Of a DNA stretch of 64,000 bases, positions 11,770-24,349 are shown piece after piece. Both the position numbers and the translations under genes were made by a program. The notes beneath the pieces are model-generated. The model did no database searches and was not told where the DNA came from. It worked only from the letters and a program-made list of their open reading frames with translations. Source of the DNA: Hirundichthys speculiger (lineage: Eukaryota; Chordata; Actinopteri; Beloniformes; Exocoetidae); NCBI GenBank assembly GCA_018398805.1, contig JAGFBZ010000328.1, positions 663,001-727,000 of the forward strand, read 5' to 3'. Position 1 is the stretch's first letter. Each line of letters starts with the position of its first letter.

Positions 11770-12155
11770 TAGGGCTGGGCAAGTTAACGCGTTATCGCAT
11801 TAATTTATTAATGGAGACATTTATTTTATCGCACGTTAACGCATGTTGCTCACATGCTTTTGTTTTGAAAAGTCTGTTACTGGCTGCTGTGGAACCGGAA
11901 AATAATTGGCAGGTTAACTCGTGAAAAGCTCAAACAGACATGGAGAACGTTAAAAATCTGTCTACCTTACAGTTCGGGTAGCAACTCAGGTAGAAATATT
12001 AACAATTCTGTCTGAAACTGCAACAAAACTTTGGCGTCATTCCTCCATGTTCCATCAGATCTGCTCCATGTGTTCGCTGTCCTGCTGTTCTCTAGCTGGT
12101 TACTGCAGTACGGCTCCATCTAGTGGCACAGATGTGTAATGACAACAGAAAGTCC
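11770..12155 (-). mobile_element. Family F hAT-like element, right-end fragment
   Basis: Starts TAGGGCTGGGCAAGTTAACG, the reverse complement of the right end of the larger F copy at 25087-25497. It continues to the segment containing CATCTAGTGGCACAGATGTG. The other end is missing. It lies 26 bp right of family G in TA-rich DNA. Confidence 0.8.
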
Positions 12156-12192
12156 AGACCTAGATTATCCAGATAAAATAAATTCACTTCTG

Positions 12193-12194
<2 letters not shown>

Positions 12195-12258
<64 letters not shown>
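12195..12258. repeat. (TA)n microsatellite
   Basis: About 31 uninterrupted TA units. Confidence 0.97.
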
Positions 12259-12265
<7 letters not shown>

Positions 12266-13808
12266 AAGCTCATCAATCCATTCTTTGTCTGAATGCATTG
12301 TGTCAGATTCGTGGCTCACATTACAATCTGGGACCAGGCAACATTCAGACGACAAATGAAAGCTATCACGGCCGTCTCGGAGGAATAATCCAACAGGGCG
12401 GCCACCTCTTAAGCACCGACTCTCCCATTTGCGCAAAAGGTATCACAGGTTAAAGTGGACGTGCTTTTTTTTTTTTTTTTTTTTTGGCAGGCACTTATCA
12501 GAGAGTGATATCACCCAGCAGTCCAGAGTGCAAGCGCTGCTAACATCAATAGCCTGCAGTGTAAATTGCTGAAGGGGAGGTAGATGGGATTCCATGAGGC
12601 ATGTCGTTTAAATCACAGGCCGCGGCCACCGAGGGCCGCCTGAGGCTGAATCCTAAACCCTCTCTTTTGCTTGCATTCTTTTGATCTCTGATAATTAATA
12701 AGATAATTATAGCATTAATTTTCCCACGTGTCCAGCAGGGTTGTTGGTCTGAGACAAGATGACCGCATCACCGGGAGCTTCTGACGGTTTACCTGTTTAA
12801 CCGCCGCTCACCGACTCATCTCGTCTAAAAAAAAAAAAAAAAAAACAGCCCACTGGATTACTCCAGAGTCACGTGCACGGCCGTGCGTGCACGTGGAGTG
12901 ATGAACATGACCATTAGGCCGGCGCATAAATAGATGGAAAACACAAACAGCCATTACGGAACCGATGCGATGATCGTAATGATACATCAGCGGGCTCGAA
13001 CCCTAATGATCTTTGAGTTTATCTCTGCCCTGATAATGAGACTCTGCTCAATGTGACTGTGCGTCTAATAACCCATAACACCATGAAAGAAATATTTGCT
13101 TTGTCTCTCTCCCATTTTTTTTTGTTTTGCGGCACAGTTGAGCAGAAAATACACGGCGCTCGGGAACGAGAGCTCGGATGAAACGGAGCGAGCTGAGGAG
13201 GCGTTGAGGTTCGCTCGAGGCTGCGGCGTTGCTAACCTGGTACGAGGCTGAGAGAAACTCCCACCACCTTGTACTTGACAGAGACTGGGGAGTTCGACTG
13301 CCTCGTTTTCGGTTCACTGACTTGGCAAAAAAAAAAAAAAAACCTCCCGTTTAATGAAATTAGGTCCGGGGTGCTTTTTGTCGGGAGTTTTCATCTCAAG
13401 GACATAACTGCAACGAAGGAGAAATTAGCCAGGCCGCATTAACTAAAATTATATTCTTCTTCAAAATCTCCAGCCCATGTGTCCCCCCCTTTTCCATTTG
13501 AAACAACTAAAAAAAAAGAAAGAAATGTTGAAAATTGTAATACATCCAGATGGTCCATGTCACATACCTGCAGATGAGCTATTAAGCCGATAAATGGTTG
13601 GAAATCAGCTTTGTGTCTGTAATCTCCTGCATTTAGTTAAAACACTTTAGAGAGTCATTCATCTCAGTCTTATGATTTCATCTGAACATGCTCCTTTTTA
13701 CTCTTGCATCCTTTTCATGTTTTTTTTTTCTCCCTTTACTCTTCAAAAGAGCCAAAGTTATTGGTATCGGTATCAGTATCGATATCGTCGATATTGATAT
13801 CTTATTTG
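12259..13808. other. Complex spacer
   Basis: Non-repetitive apart from T and A runs (12466-12486, 12828-12845, 13325-13341). At 13773-13801 there is GATATCG-rich sequence just left of the next family A copy. The stretch 12490-12780 is complex, with several TAATTA-type cores. No gene recognised. Confidence 0.35.
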
Positions 13809-14190
13809 TAGGGGTGAGTATTGGCAAGGACCTCACAATATGATATGTATCATGATACTTGGGTCACAATACGATATTATCACAATATCACAATATATTC
13901 AGAAATTCTGCCCAGTTAATGTCAAAATTTAAAGTAGAGATGAAAAATCAAATTGCTGTATATGTTCAGATGATATTGATCATTCAGAGGACAAATTGAT
14001 TCAAAACTATTTGCTTCAAAACAAACTATTTATAGTATTATTATTAGTGTTTTTGCACATTTAATAAATAAAAAAATAGCATAAAATTTTCCTAAAAAAA
14101 AAAATCGATATTAGGAGCTGAAAATTGATATTATATTGGGCGGCCGAAAATCACGATATATTGGCAAATCGATTTTTTTTCACACCCCTA
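13809..14190 (+). mobile_element. Family A MITE, copy 4
   Basis: Full-length: TAGGGGTGAGTATTGGCAAG at the left, TTTTTTCACACCCCTA at the right. Perfect 8-bp target duplication CTTATTTG at 13801-13808 and 14191-14198. A good reference copy for the family. Confidence 0.97.
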
Positions 14191-14198
14191 CTTATTTG

Positions 14199-16455
14199 AC
14201 AGAAATTAATGTTAGAAAGCAAGTTCTCCTTCTTCGCAGACTTTTTAGTCCTCCACTCATTCTCGATATCTGTATCGATATCCGTTTCGATATTCGATAT
14301 CGTGCCATGCGTTCCACAGAAACCGCTGCCCGGACAAACCGGAGCCGATTGTTAAGCGGTTTTCGTTGCGATGATGCGTCCCAGAAGGAGCGAGAAGCCC
14401 CGGTCGTCCGCCGGGTTGATTCCAAGAGACGACTGGTCAAAATCTGGTCGCTCATCTACCAAACATGCTTTTATTTCACGCTTCATCTTGATGATTCCAA
14501 GCAACAATGGATCAGTCGGCGTCTCTGCTGCTCCGATAGGATGTGAACGCAAGAGGAGGAGGAGGATCGAACATTTCCCTGGCATTGACGACACCAGCGT
14601 AGAGTAAAAGATTTATATAATCAGCAAGCAAATTACATTTCAGGTCCCGCTGTAAAGTTCAGATGTTTGTCAGCAGGTTATGAGGCTAATATTTCTGCTG
14701 TAAGGCGGCAGCTGTTTTAGAGCAAAATAACATCATTAGCATCAACTTAATTGCCTTGATAAAGACATCTGCGAACACCCGTGTCAAGAAGACGTGCATA
14801 AATATCATCGATTGACCCCAGAGTTTGGTGGTAAAGACTTAAATCTTCCCAGTGTAAACTCATTCCAACAAATGATTGTCAGTCATGAAAATAACTAGAA
14901 GATTTCATTTGTGGCAGAAATTTGCTGTGCCAACAGTCTGACGCTCGGAGCTGATGAGATTATTGATTCCCAGGCTCGGGGGGGCATTTGTTTAGCTATC
15001 CACTCTGCACCCCCCCCTCCCCACACACACATAATCTGAAATCTATAAAGATGTAGAGTCGAGAAAATGTAGCCATTCCTGATGATTAAAGCAAGAGTAG
15101 CAAAGATTCATATTTCTGCCTGACGCCGGGTCGTTACCGGCTTTATTAATGCAGCAGCTCTCCCAACACGGTTTCAACAGTCCCCCCCCCCCCCCGCCAG
15201 CTGTAACTTCATAAATAAAATCCTGTTATTCGCCGATGCTCCTAAAAGAAAAAAAAAAAAACCTGACATATGTTCATGTTTCGTTCACCAGGATAACGGT
15301 CGCAGGTCAAGAGTGACGACGCGACGAGAGCGGCAGAACATCCCGATCCCGGGGCGTCACGCTCGCTAGCGTATCTGCTCAAGCCCGCGTTTATCTCGCA
15401 TCGCAGGGAGCCCACCTCGGTGAACTTTTGCGCGAGTTTATCAGGCCGAGATGATCTCGCCGTTTCTTCTTCCCGAGGTTGTGCTGATGGCTCCGAAATA
15501 AAATGTCAAACGTTCGATCGGCGCGGCGCCCCGTCGATAGCTTCGTCCTCTGTCACACGGGGGTAATTAAGAGTCACACTGAACTTATGTACACAACGGT
15601 TCTGCATAATGAATCTAAATGCAAATGCGTCGCTCCCCGTGCCAGGATTAGAGGGGACAACGCCACTTTGTCCTCATTTGCTTCCACTTAACTAACTTCC
15701 CCATGTTTTTAGTCTGAGTCACGTTCTTTTGAAGCTCAGTGGTGGAGAAGGAAAAAATAAAAGCTTTCCTTATCCTGTTATTCATGATGAGGATCATGAA
15801 ATCACGCCTGCTAACGCGTCTTCCCGTCTCACTGATACTCTCTGGCCTAATTGGTTTTCCACTCTCAGGATGATGCCTAATGTTTAAAGTAAAACTGTCA
15901 TTCAGACTGCACTTTCTCTGAAACACAAAACTCACCAGAAATGATCAAGTTTGACCAGCGGATTCTTTCGCTTGAATGTATCGCAACGGATTCCTACGGA
16001 GTTTCCAGCTCCTTCCAGCTTTGCCGTTGTTTCCATGGTCTTCGGACCACCGTCTTCCCCCCACTCTGATTCAACATGTTTCGTTTCCTTGCACAGCCCT
16101 CACCATTCACTCCAGCCGCCGACGGTGTGGGGGCCCGGTGACGTGCCCAGGGTCACTCCAGCTCCTTCACAGGCGAAGGGCAAACAAACTGGAAGCAGCT
16201 GGAGCTCCTCTGAAAACTCCTCGAAGCCTCCCTGTTGACACGAAAGGGCGAAAGAGGATCAAACGTACGGTCCGGTTCATTCTTCGAAGCCTCCTGAATG
16301 TGCAGGACAGAAGCTGGAATCTGAAACATCTGGCGATTTTATCTAATTTATGTAGTTTAATCAAACGCTGGAAACATGACGGCGGTATGTGTATGTCCGA
16401 ATTTACTATTCTGCAACAACGTGACAGAAGAGTGGGTTCAGATAGAAGTTATCAC
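14199..16455. other. Complex spacer with CpG-rich patch
   Basis: Mostly non-repetitive. It has a C run at 15181-15195, a CCCCCCC tract near 15010 and a CpG-rich stretch at about 15290-15560. GATATC-rich sequence at 14264-14302 resembles MITE subtermini but has no boundaries. Frames of up to 160 codons (15976-16458) have no recognisable domain. Confidence 0.35.
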
Positions 16456-16835
16456 TAGGGATCAACCGACGTGGATTTTTTAACTTTAACTTCAGCTTTA
16501 CCACACATACTTTCAAATAAAAAGGTGTTAACGCGTCTGCATGTGCTGCAGGGTCTTCCGGCAACACAGAGCTGCCCCTGGATGCCTGTCAGTAAATGGT
16601 CTGTGGATATTCTCATTTATCTAGGTCAATTCCATTCCTGCAACAGTTGAATCATAGGCAACTGGACTTAGATTCTAGACCAGTCTAAGTCCAGTTGCCT
16701 ATGATTCAATTGTTGCAAGAACTGTCGGTAAATCATGCCACGGAAAAATCCATCGGCGAATCTACGCGCGAATCAGCCGATGCCGATTCAAGTTAAAAAA
16801 AAAAAAAAAAAGCAAATTTTGGCCCGATATATCCT
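16456..16835. mobile_element. Probable hAT-like MITE fragment with hairpin
   Basis: Begins TAGGGATCAACCGACG, like the TIR of another fish hAT group, and ends in CGAATCAGCCGATGCCGATT-type subterminal sequence before a poly-A run. I did not find a clean right TIR or target duplication. It contains the long hairpin described separately. Confidence 0.45.
16637..16719. repeat. 34-bp near-perfect inverted repeat (hairpin)
   Basis: The arms 16639-16672 and 16684-16717 are reverse complements with a single C/T mismatch (a G-U pair in RNA). The loop is about 11 nt, at 16673-16683. Core arm motif: CATAGGCAACTGGACTTAGA. Confidence 0.9.
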
Positions 16836-18068
16836 TTGTTATCACACCGGTTTTATTTATCATGAAAGGAAGCAGAAAGCATTACAGTATGTTCCTGAAA
16901 CCACGGTTTGAAGGGAAATGTAGCTTTTTTTTTTTTTTTTTTAAGTAAAATAAGTCACATTTATGAAATAAGACAAAAAAATCATCTGAGCTAATAATAC
17001 ATTTAATCATACAGAGGAAATAAATTGAAACATTTCCTCGAGGGCAACTAATTTTCTTCTTCCGGTTTTATTTTAATTGTGTCGGCTACAGATAAAACTT
17101 GGACACTGTTGAAAACAAATTAATTATGTCTTTGACCTTTGAAAAACAAAGTTTTTTTTTTTTTTTTTTTTGCCTTACCGTCCTTCATTTCAACTACAGT
17201 ACATAATGTCATTGCAAAGAAACTTTTTTTTTTTTAAATTCAAGGCCGGCTGAATTGTTTGTCCGCGTCTGACACGTCGCTCTCTTCTCATAACTGTCTC
17301 CTTTTAAATCCTTTCAGGTCTTTTGTGTTTGTGTCAATTCCATTAACGAATACAATTTAAAAGTCGAATATAATAACTTCACATACACCTTTACTCATCC
17401 ACAAAACAGATTTGTCATCAGCAGACTTGATATTTAAGCTCATGTACGTGAATATGAATACATTATCTGTCGTCTCTGCCTGGACTGGAACAACTCGTGT
17501 ACACATTCATCTTACGTTAAGGAATGAAAGATTCCCCTCACGCAATGCCAGTGACTCCAAAGAGGCCGTGCTTTCGTATCGCCACCTTCCTGCCATCATC
17601 TACCGATTGACCTCTGGTTGGTTTCATTAAAACCATCACGACTAAAGATTTGTGAATGTGTGAAGCATTGCGGCTTTCTTTCATTTTGTACCGGAAATAA
17701 TTTGAAGCTTCGTGGCCTCACCATGAGGAGGAACAGTGACATCTGGTGGCAGACTGGAGTTACAGCAGCAGCTTCATAATCTGACTAAAGCAGCATCACA
17801 AAAGATCGTCACAATCCAGTTCTATTCGATAAAACTCACTCAACGCTGCATGGTCATAAATAAATCACGTTCCCAAAGGGAAATGGATCATTGATTCATC
17901 ATAGATGGTTATTAATGTGTTCAGGAAGGATCTCCTGTAGCATCCGAGTTGCAGCGGGTCAGAAGAAGCGTCAAAACTGTATGGATTCGATCCTTCACCC
18001 AAAGCGAGAGAAAAGTTATAATACCTATTTCCAACCTGCAGAGTCACACCAACACATCTTTTATTATA
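16836..18068. other. AT-rich spacer with T runs
   Basis: Several T runs (16926-16942, 17152-17171, 17226-17235) in otherwise complex DNA. No coding exon or transposon recognised. Confidence 0.4.
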
Positions 18069-18076
18069 GTTGTCAG

Positions 18077-18508
18077 TAGAGCTGAGCGATTTTATTGATT
18101 CTGCGATATATAATCAATATTTTATCGAGTATCGATTTTCACCCGCGTGTATCGAGCTTCTTTAAAAACCCCCGTGTCCCACCTTTAAAAGCTTGCAAGC
18201 AACAATTTGCTCTGTTTAAATAAATGAAACTATTTTTCTCAACAAATCTTTTATTCATTTTGTCCAGCATTTGCAAGCTGCCTGTCAGCCATATAATGTG
18301 GAATTGATGCTTCCAGTTTAATTAATTCAAACAAAGTCATTGGAACACTCACAAGATGTCACCAAAATCACTCTGTCCCTTTAAAATCTTTCGGAAAATG
18401 ATGTAAATGTATTGTAAGATAAATAGATATATATCGTATCATAAATATCGAATACCGAATATTGTGTATTGTATCATATTGTGAGATTAGTGTATCGCTA
18501 CAGCCCTA
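18077..18508 (-). mobile_element. Family B hAT-like MITE, copy 1
   Basis: Inverted copy: TAGAGCTGAGCGATTTTAT at the left and TGTATCGCTACAGCCCTA at the right. Perfect 8-bp target duplication GTTGTCAG (18069-18076 and 18509-18516). The core includes GCAAGCTGCCTGTCAGCCAT. Noncoding. Confidence 0.96.
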
Positions 18509-18516
18509 GTTGTCAG

Positions 18517-19951
18517 TACATACATACTGGTATAAATTGTTTTCGCTTTTATATGCCATTTTAGTGAAATATGACCCGATGGAAGTTTTCAAGCTATAAA
18601 CCATTGAAAGGCATTAAAACCAGTAAAACACATTGCAACAGGACGAGCCAATGAGATGCTTCGACACGTTCTGAACCAATCGCTGAAGCAGCGACGGCGT
18701 TGACGGCATCGGTCACTTGACAATGGTGTTTTTAAATGAAGCTCTGACAGCGTTTCGAATCGCTCCGCTTCAGGAAGAGTGACAGCGAAGTCTCGGTGTC
18801 ACGAGCCCATCACTAATGGTGACGTTAGTCTTGTTTAAGACATAGCAGGGCTGCGCTGGGATACTCAGATACCTGCACATTTGTTCGTCAGCTGGACGCC
18901 CGGTTTTGGATTTGGGTATCTGCAGTAACGCTTCAGTTCATTTTAACAGCTGAAAGGACCACGTGATCCCGGGGACCTCAACTGATTGCCAACACTTTGA
19001 AAGTCAGCGTACCAAATACGCTGTTGCAAACTGGCCTTGCAGGTTGGCACAGCAGCCGTGAAAAAAATCCCCTCGATGCTGTCAGCAGCCAAATGTTTTG
19101 AACGTTCTCCAAAAAGCCAGACCATAACCCTTATGGAAGATCTTTCATCAACCACGATGACTGACTTGGCAGAAGCTTGTAATGTTTCTGCAGAGACGGG
19201 GAATCATACAGTTATATCTGAGTAGTTTGTGATGGCGGCACCACATGAAACAGCCTCACAGGGAGACAAGCCAGCTACATGTTTCTGACATGTACTGGAG
19301 CTTTGCCACATGAGTCAAATGTGGTAAAGCTCCAAAACACATTAGAAATCTAATGCAGAGAGAATATTGAACTCCAACTCGAATAATCGCAGGCTGCAAT
19401 CAGATGTTTTCACCACGTCGCTCATCAGTATTGACGATTCCTATCATGACCGCTCAGCATTGCACATGAACACATGTGGTGAAAACGACGGGACCGTTCT
19501 GTGTGAAAAACCATCATCATCAGCTCAGCTTTACTGACGCCGTCTGCCTTCTCCTTCTCGTGCTGACATCATCAAGCAAAGCACCAAACATTTAGATTTT
19601 TATACGATTTCCCGCTACAAATTTGTCATTGCAATATCAACCAGCAGTACTAATCAGTAATGGAAAAAAAAAACTGCTTTGACCGCAATAAACGGTAGTT
19701 CATTATATCTCTAACAGCCTCACGTTCACACACCGGAAGCCAATAAAATACTCATCCAATGAGGCGGGACCTCGCCGCCCAAGATGGCCCACAACCGATT
19801 TCAGATGTTAGGGGCCCAGATGCCAGAGCGTTTGTAGAGTAGCACGAGCAACCTCAAAGAAAGAAGGCAACAAGGAAAACATGAGTGGAGGAGAACGACA
19901 CACATTACGTCACATAAAGCCTTTTCAACATGGGTCAACTCAGACTCAGAT
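18517..19951. other. Non-repetitive spacer
   Basis: Complex DNA. A short stem-loop at 19297-19333 (15-bp stem GGAGCTTTGCCACAT with one G-T pair) is noted. No gene recognised. Confidence 0.4.
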
Positions 19952-19959
19952 CTACACCC

Positions 19960-20810
19960 TAGAGGTCTACATAACAACATGACGACCCAAAAACCCGAGG
20001 TTCCGACCCAACTCAAGTCTTGGGTCCATTCACAAGATGTGACTCGGGGTTCGGGTCGGAACCGGTACAGTTAGTCTTGGTCCGGTCGGTGCTCTCCGAC
20101 AGGCTGAGTTTGCTTTTATGAGAGAGGTAAAGATATTGGCGGTGGCAGCTGTCATTTCAGCCCCGCCCCCTTCTATCCAATAGGCTGCAAAATGTCAGGT
20201 GACAGGTCAAGCAAAAAGTAAACAAACAAATGGTAGTTTGGTTTAGCCAATGTCAAGACTCGGGGAAGTTATTCATTAACGTGGCGTGTTTGTCATAAAC
20301 CAGTCGTGTTGCCGTAGCGTGTTATTAGCGGTTTGCCCGGCAGCTGTAAAGCACAACGGATCGCCAACATGATAATGTTGGATGAGAGAATATGTTCACG
20401 ACATGTCCTGACCGGTGAAGGCTATTAGCATTAGCAGTTGCTACCAATAGCATCTGTATCCACAAAGAAAATAACGACGTGGATTTAATTGTTGTTTACA
20501 TCACGTAGCCTATGTAGCAACTGAACCGGTAGAAGAAGACAACTTTAGGCTAAGAAAATCAAGTTTTATTCAACGCTAGACAACTTTTAACATGAGCATC
20601 TTTGGGCTGTATTGTCTCAGTTCTATTCGGGTAACTCAGTTCAGAAACTAAAGACTCGGATCAGGTCGGTTCTGGGTCCAAATATTGCGGGTCCATTCGG
20701 GCTCAGAACAACAAGCTATGACAATAGCTTGGGTCGGGCCGGTTTCAGGTCAAATTTTCATGGGTCCATTCAGGTTCCGGTCCATGAAAGTGGACCCGTG
20801 AAGACCTCTA
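19960..20810 (+). mobile_element. Family H hAT-like element, copy 1
   Basis: Starts TAGAGGTCTACA and ends GGACCCGTGAAGACCTCTA. Subterminal regions are rich in CGGGTC/GACCCG motifs. The flanks CTACACCC and CTACACAC agree at 7 of 8 positions. The interior has no intact coding frame. An inverted second copy lies at 32504-33283. Confidence 0.85.
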
Positions 20811-20818
20811 CTACACAC

Positions 20819-21245
20819 CCGTAACGGTAAAAGTTCATTCTCATTGGTTCAATTTTTATAATTCTTCTCACAACAACTGTCACTGTGTTTCCCTCTACAT
20901 GGCCGTGCTGTAGTGTCCCAACCACCTGGCAAACACTGGATATCAAAGCTCATATTAGGGCTGTTTTTTTTTTTTTTTTTTCTTTTAATCAATGAAATCA
21001 TGATTCATTAAAGTGATTTTTTATCTGGTTGTTATAGCACGTCACAGTTTATTATTTATGTTTGGCATTTCCATCTTCAACATGGACTGCATAAATAGAG
21101 ATCATTCAGGCCGACACAGCAAACGCTTGTAGGGCTGCTCTAAAAACCCCTCAGATGTTTTTGACCACAGGTCTTCTTCTCATTTGCCGTTGCTTTAATG
21201 AGCATTAGTACATCTTGCCATTGCAATATTCAACAATAATACAAC
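20819..21245. other. Non-repetitive spacer
   Basis: Complex sequence with one T run (20966-20981). Nothing recognised. Confidence 0.4.
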
Positions 21246-21253
21246 CTACTGGA

Positions 21254-22120
21254 TAGGGCTGTAGCGATACACTAATCTCGCGATATGATACAATACACGA
21301 TATTCGGCTCACGATACGATATATATCAATATTCATCTTACAATTAGGGGTGTGAAAAAAAAATCAATTTGGCAATATATCACGATTTTCGGCCACCCAA
21401 TATAATATTGATTTTTCAGCTTATAATATCGATTTTTTTTTTTTTTAGATTTTTTCAAAAACACTAATGATAAATAAATAGGTTCTTTTGAAGCAAATAT
21501 TTTGACTCAATTTGTCCTCTGAATGATCAATATCATTTGATGAACATATACAGCAACTTGATTACTACTTTTAATTTTGATATTAACTGGGTAGAAAATC
21601 GCAATATATCGTGATATTGTGATATCATATTGTGACCCAAGTATCATGATACATATCGTATTATCACAATATCGCAATATATCGTGATATTGTGATATCA
21701 TATTGTGACCCAAGTATCATGATACATATCGTATTGTGAGGTCCTTGCCAATACTCAGCCCTAGTTACAATACATTTACATAATTTTCCGAAAGATTTTA
21801 AAGGGACAAAGTGATTTTAGTGACATCTTGTGAGTGTTCCAATTACTTTGTTTGAATTTATTGAACTGAAAGCATCAATTACACATTATATGGCTGACAG
21901 GCAGCTTGCAAATGGTGGACAAAATGAATAAAAGATTTGTTGAGACAAATAATTTTGTTTATTTAAACAGTGCAAATTGTTGCTTGCAAGCTTTTAAAGG
22001 TGGGACACGGGGGTTTGAAAAAAGCTCAGAATATTGATACCTGCGGCTGAAAAATCGATATTTTATTTCCCCAGAGAGTATCGATATTTATCGCAGAATC
22101 GATAAAATCACTCAGCTCTA
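21254..22120 (+). mobile_element. Family B MITE, copy 2, with nested family A
   Basis: Left end TAGGGCTGTAGCGATACACT, right end AAAATCACTCAGCTCTA. Perfect 8-bp target duplication CTACTGGA (21246-21253 and 22121-22128). Its sequence is split at CTTACAAT by a complete family A copy. Confidence 0.96.
21345..21763 (-). mobile_element. Family A MITE, copy 5, nested in family B
   Basis: TAGGGGTGTGAAAAAAAA at the left, ATACTCAGCCCTA at the right. The flanks CTTACAAT (21337-21344) and GTTACAAT (21764-21771) are an 8-bp duplication with one change, taken from family B sequence. Inside, a 73-bp segment with CCAAGTATCATGATACATAT is present twice in tandem (about 21600-21745). Confidence 0.96.
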
Positions 22121-22128
22121 CTACTGGA

Positions 22129-23717
22129 TCTTTTCTGAACACGGTGCAGCCCTCGTTGGGTCTGAATAGGATATGAAGCCTCCACAGCTCAAAATAAAGG
22201 AGTGATGGAAATTAACTTCACCTGTGAGAAGGCAGGTTTCCCCTCCGACTGGCTCCAGTAGATTAAAAACAAACTGATCGATTTTTTCTGATCAGCCTTT
22301 TCAGTGACCACTGATTGAATCATTTCAGGACAGATATCTGCTGATAACAACTGGACTCACCTCCTAGTACCTGTTTTTTTTTTTTTTGCAGTTTCACCTT
22401 TATTTTCATTATTACAGAAGTCCAGCTCCGTCTCGCCTGGAACGGGCCGAGATCTGGCATTTCGCTTTGACCTTTCAATAAACTCCCAACACCTCCTGAA
22501 CGTCAAAGCACATTTCTTGAAACCTGAAACCCATCGAAACAGAGGAAGCCGTGATCTAATAATTAGAAGGGACTGTGGATGACTTGAGCTGCAGGCTAAT
22601 GCTGTGATTGAGATTCGTAGGAAGCAGATGTGTTTCATTTCAGATGATGAAAAATTGAGTGATACGGATTTAGATGTTCCACAGCTGTTATAATGAACGG
22701 GATATGATAAGAAAAAGGCCACATCCTTGTCCACAGTGATTGAGTACAATGGGGCAGCCTGGGTAGCAACGAGGAAGGTTACTGGCATCAGACCACCAAC
22801 ACGAGGACGGGCACGTTCGAAACTCCTGCGCCTCTGTCGCACTGGCGGCGCTGAGGGAGAGGAGATAGGTGAAAGCAACTAACCAGGTGTCACTCAGGAC
22901 TAAAGCCGAGCAGGGAAAATTGATGATGGGGCAGGAAGGGGAGGCGAGAATGATGAAGCCCTTCACCGCCACCAATCCATATCAGCGAGCGCAGGACAGC
23001 CGTGGCATCACAATATCTGTGCTTTCCAAGTGCAATAAAGTGAAATGTCAGTGAGGAAAACTTTGCAGAACCATCTGAGTCTAGGTTCAAAAATACATCT
23101 CACTCCGCACAAAATATATTCAAAGCGTTCCATTTGAAGACCGCCAACCATAATTTCATTGGCTTCAATATCTTCATCATCGCAGCGCACCACCACGAAT
23201 CCATAACTCTGCTGCTGATTGCGTTGTGCAAATGTATTTTTTTTTCTCTCCTCAGAAGGCTCCGGTTTTCACACAGCTGTCTGCAGAAATTTGACTAAAA
23301 TACTGTATTTCCGTTCGGGTTAGCCAAGTGTTCACCCACAATATGTCAACAAGGTAAACAGCCTTGATTCAGAGCTAAATGTTCATCTTTAGGGGGCAAA
23401 ATGGAGGGAGGAAGACACATCTCAATTCTGGGACACATGCTGTGGCAGAAGCATCATCCTGGTGGAAAAAAGGGACAGTTAAAATTTGCATTTAGATTAC
23501 TGCAGTAATAGAAAGACCACGGCGATGAATCTTGTTCTGAAAAAGAGACTTATGTGGTTGTATTTTAAATAAATTTCTAGAGTTACACACTCGAGTTGAA
23601 TCCGTATGCGGGGAATGTGTAATGGAAATCACATTTGATCATGTTCAAACAGTAAATGCTGGATCACGTGTAGTAACAGGAGAAGGTTATGACAACTGAC
23701 TGGATACACAAAAATAT
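22129..23717. other. Non-repetitive spacer
   Basis: Complex sequence. The longest frame is 173 codons on the minus strand (22357-22878); it has no recognisable domain and ends in a Lys/Arg run from a poly-T tract. No exon called. Confidence 0.4.
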
Positions 23718-24110
23718 ATATATATTAGGGCTGGGCAACGATTAAAATTTTTAATCGCGATTAATCGCATGATTTCCCTGATTAATCACAATTAACCACA
23801 TTGTATACGGAAAATCAAATAATGAATTTAAATAGTGTAAAGGTCACTTCTATTTATATGTTCTGCTGCCATATGAACTAAAGTGCCATAAAATTTGTGG
23901 TTCAAACACTTAACATCAGCATTTGTCAGTAACACATATTTAGTGTAAATCTCATCTTAAAAAATGTCAAATAATAGAAAGCTTATTGCCACTGCCAGGG
24001 CATTAATGTCATCCTGTTTTTTCTAGAACAAAAAAAGTCTACCAACAAAATCCTGAGCCACAATCAGAACATTAAAACAGGTCATTTCTGAGGTAACAGC
24101 AGAAAAAAAA

Positions 24111-24193
24111 TTCAGTCCCATAAGCCCATTTTTTTCATTTTGTATTTTTGATCCAAGTCTATAATTGATATAAAAAATATATTATTTTATATA

Positions 24194-24243
<50 letters not shown>

Positions 24244-24299
24244 CAATTATAGACTTGGATCAAAAATACAAAATGAAAAAAATGGGCTATGGGACTGAA
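24111..24299. repeat. Long inverted repeat with (TA)n centre
   Basis: Arms of about 58 bp (24111-24169 and 24241-24299) are near-perfect reverse complements. Both contain GATCCAAGTCTATAATTGA or its complement. The spacer is a (TA)n run (24199-24241). In the other F copy only the right arm sequence (near 58470) is evident. Confidence 0.9.
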
Positions 24300-24349
24300 T
24301 TTGTGCGGCAGTTCAGGTAGCATGGCGGCGTTGGAATCATACTCTAATA

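Noticed and set aside
15976..16458. 160-codon plus-strand frame
   Set aside because: Overlaps another plus frame and an antisense frame; no domain recognised.
19297..19333. 15-bp stem-loop as a microRNA precursor
   Set aside because: The stem is too short and there is no supporting context.
22357..22878. 173-codon minus-strand frame
   Set aside because: Ends in a Lys/Arg run from a poly-T tract; otherwise featureless.
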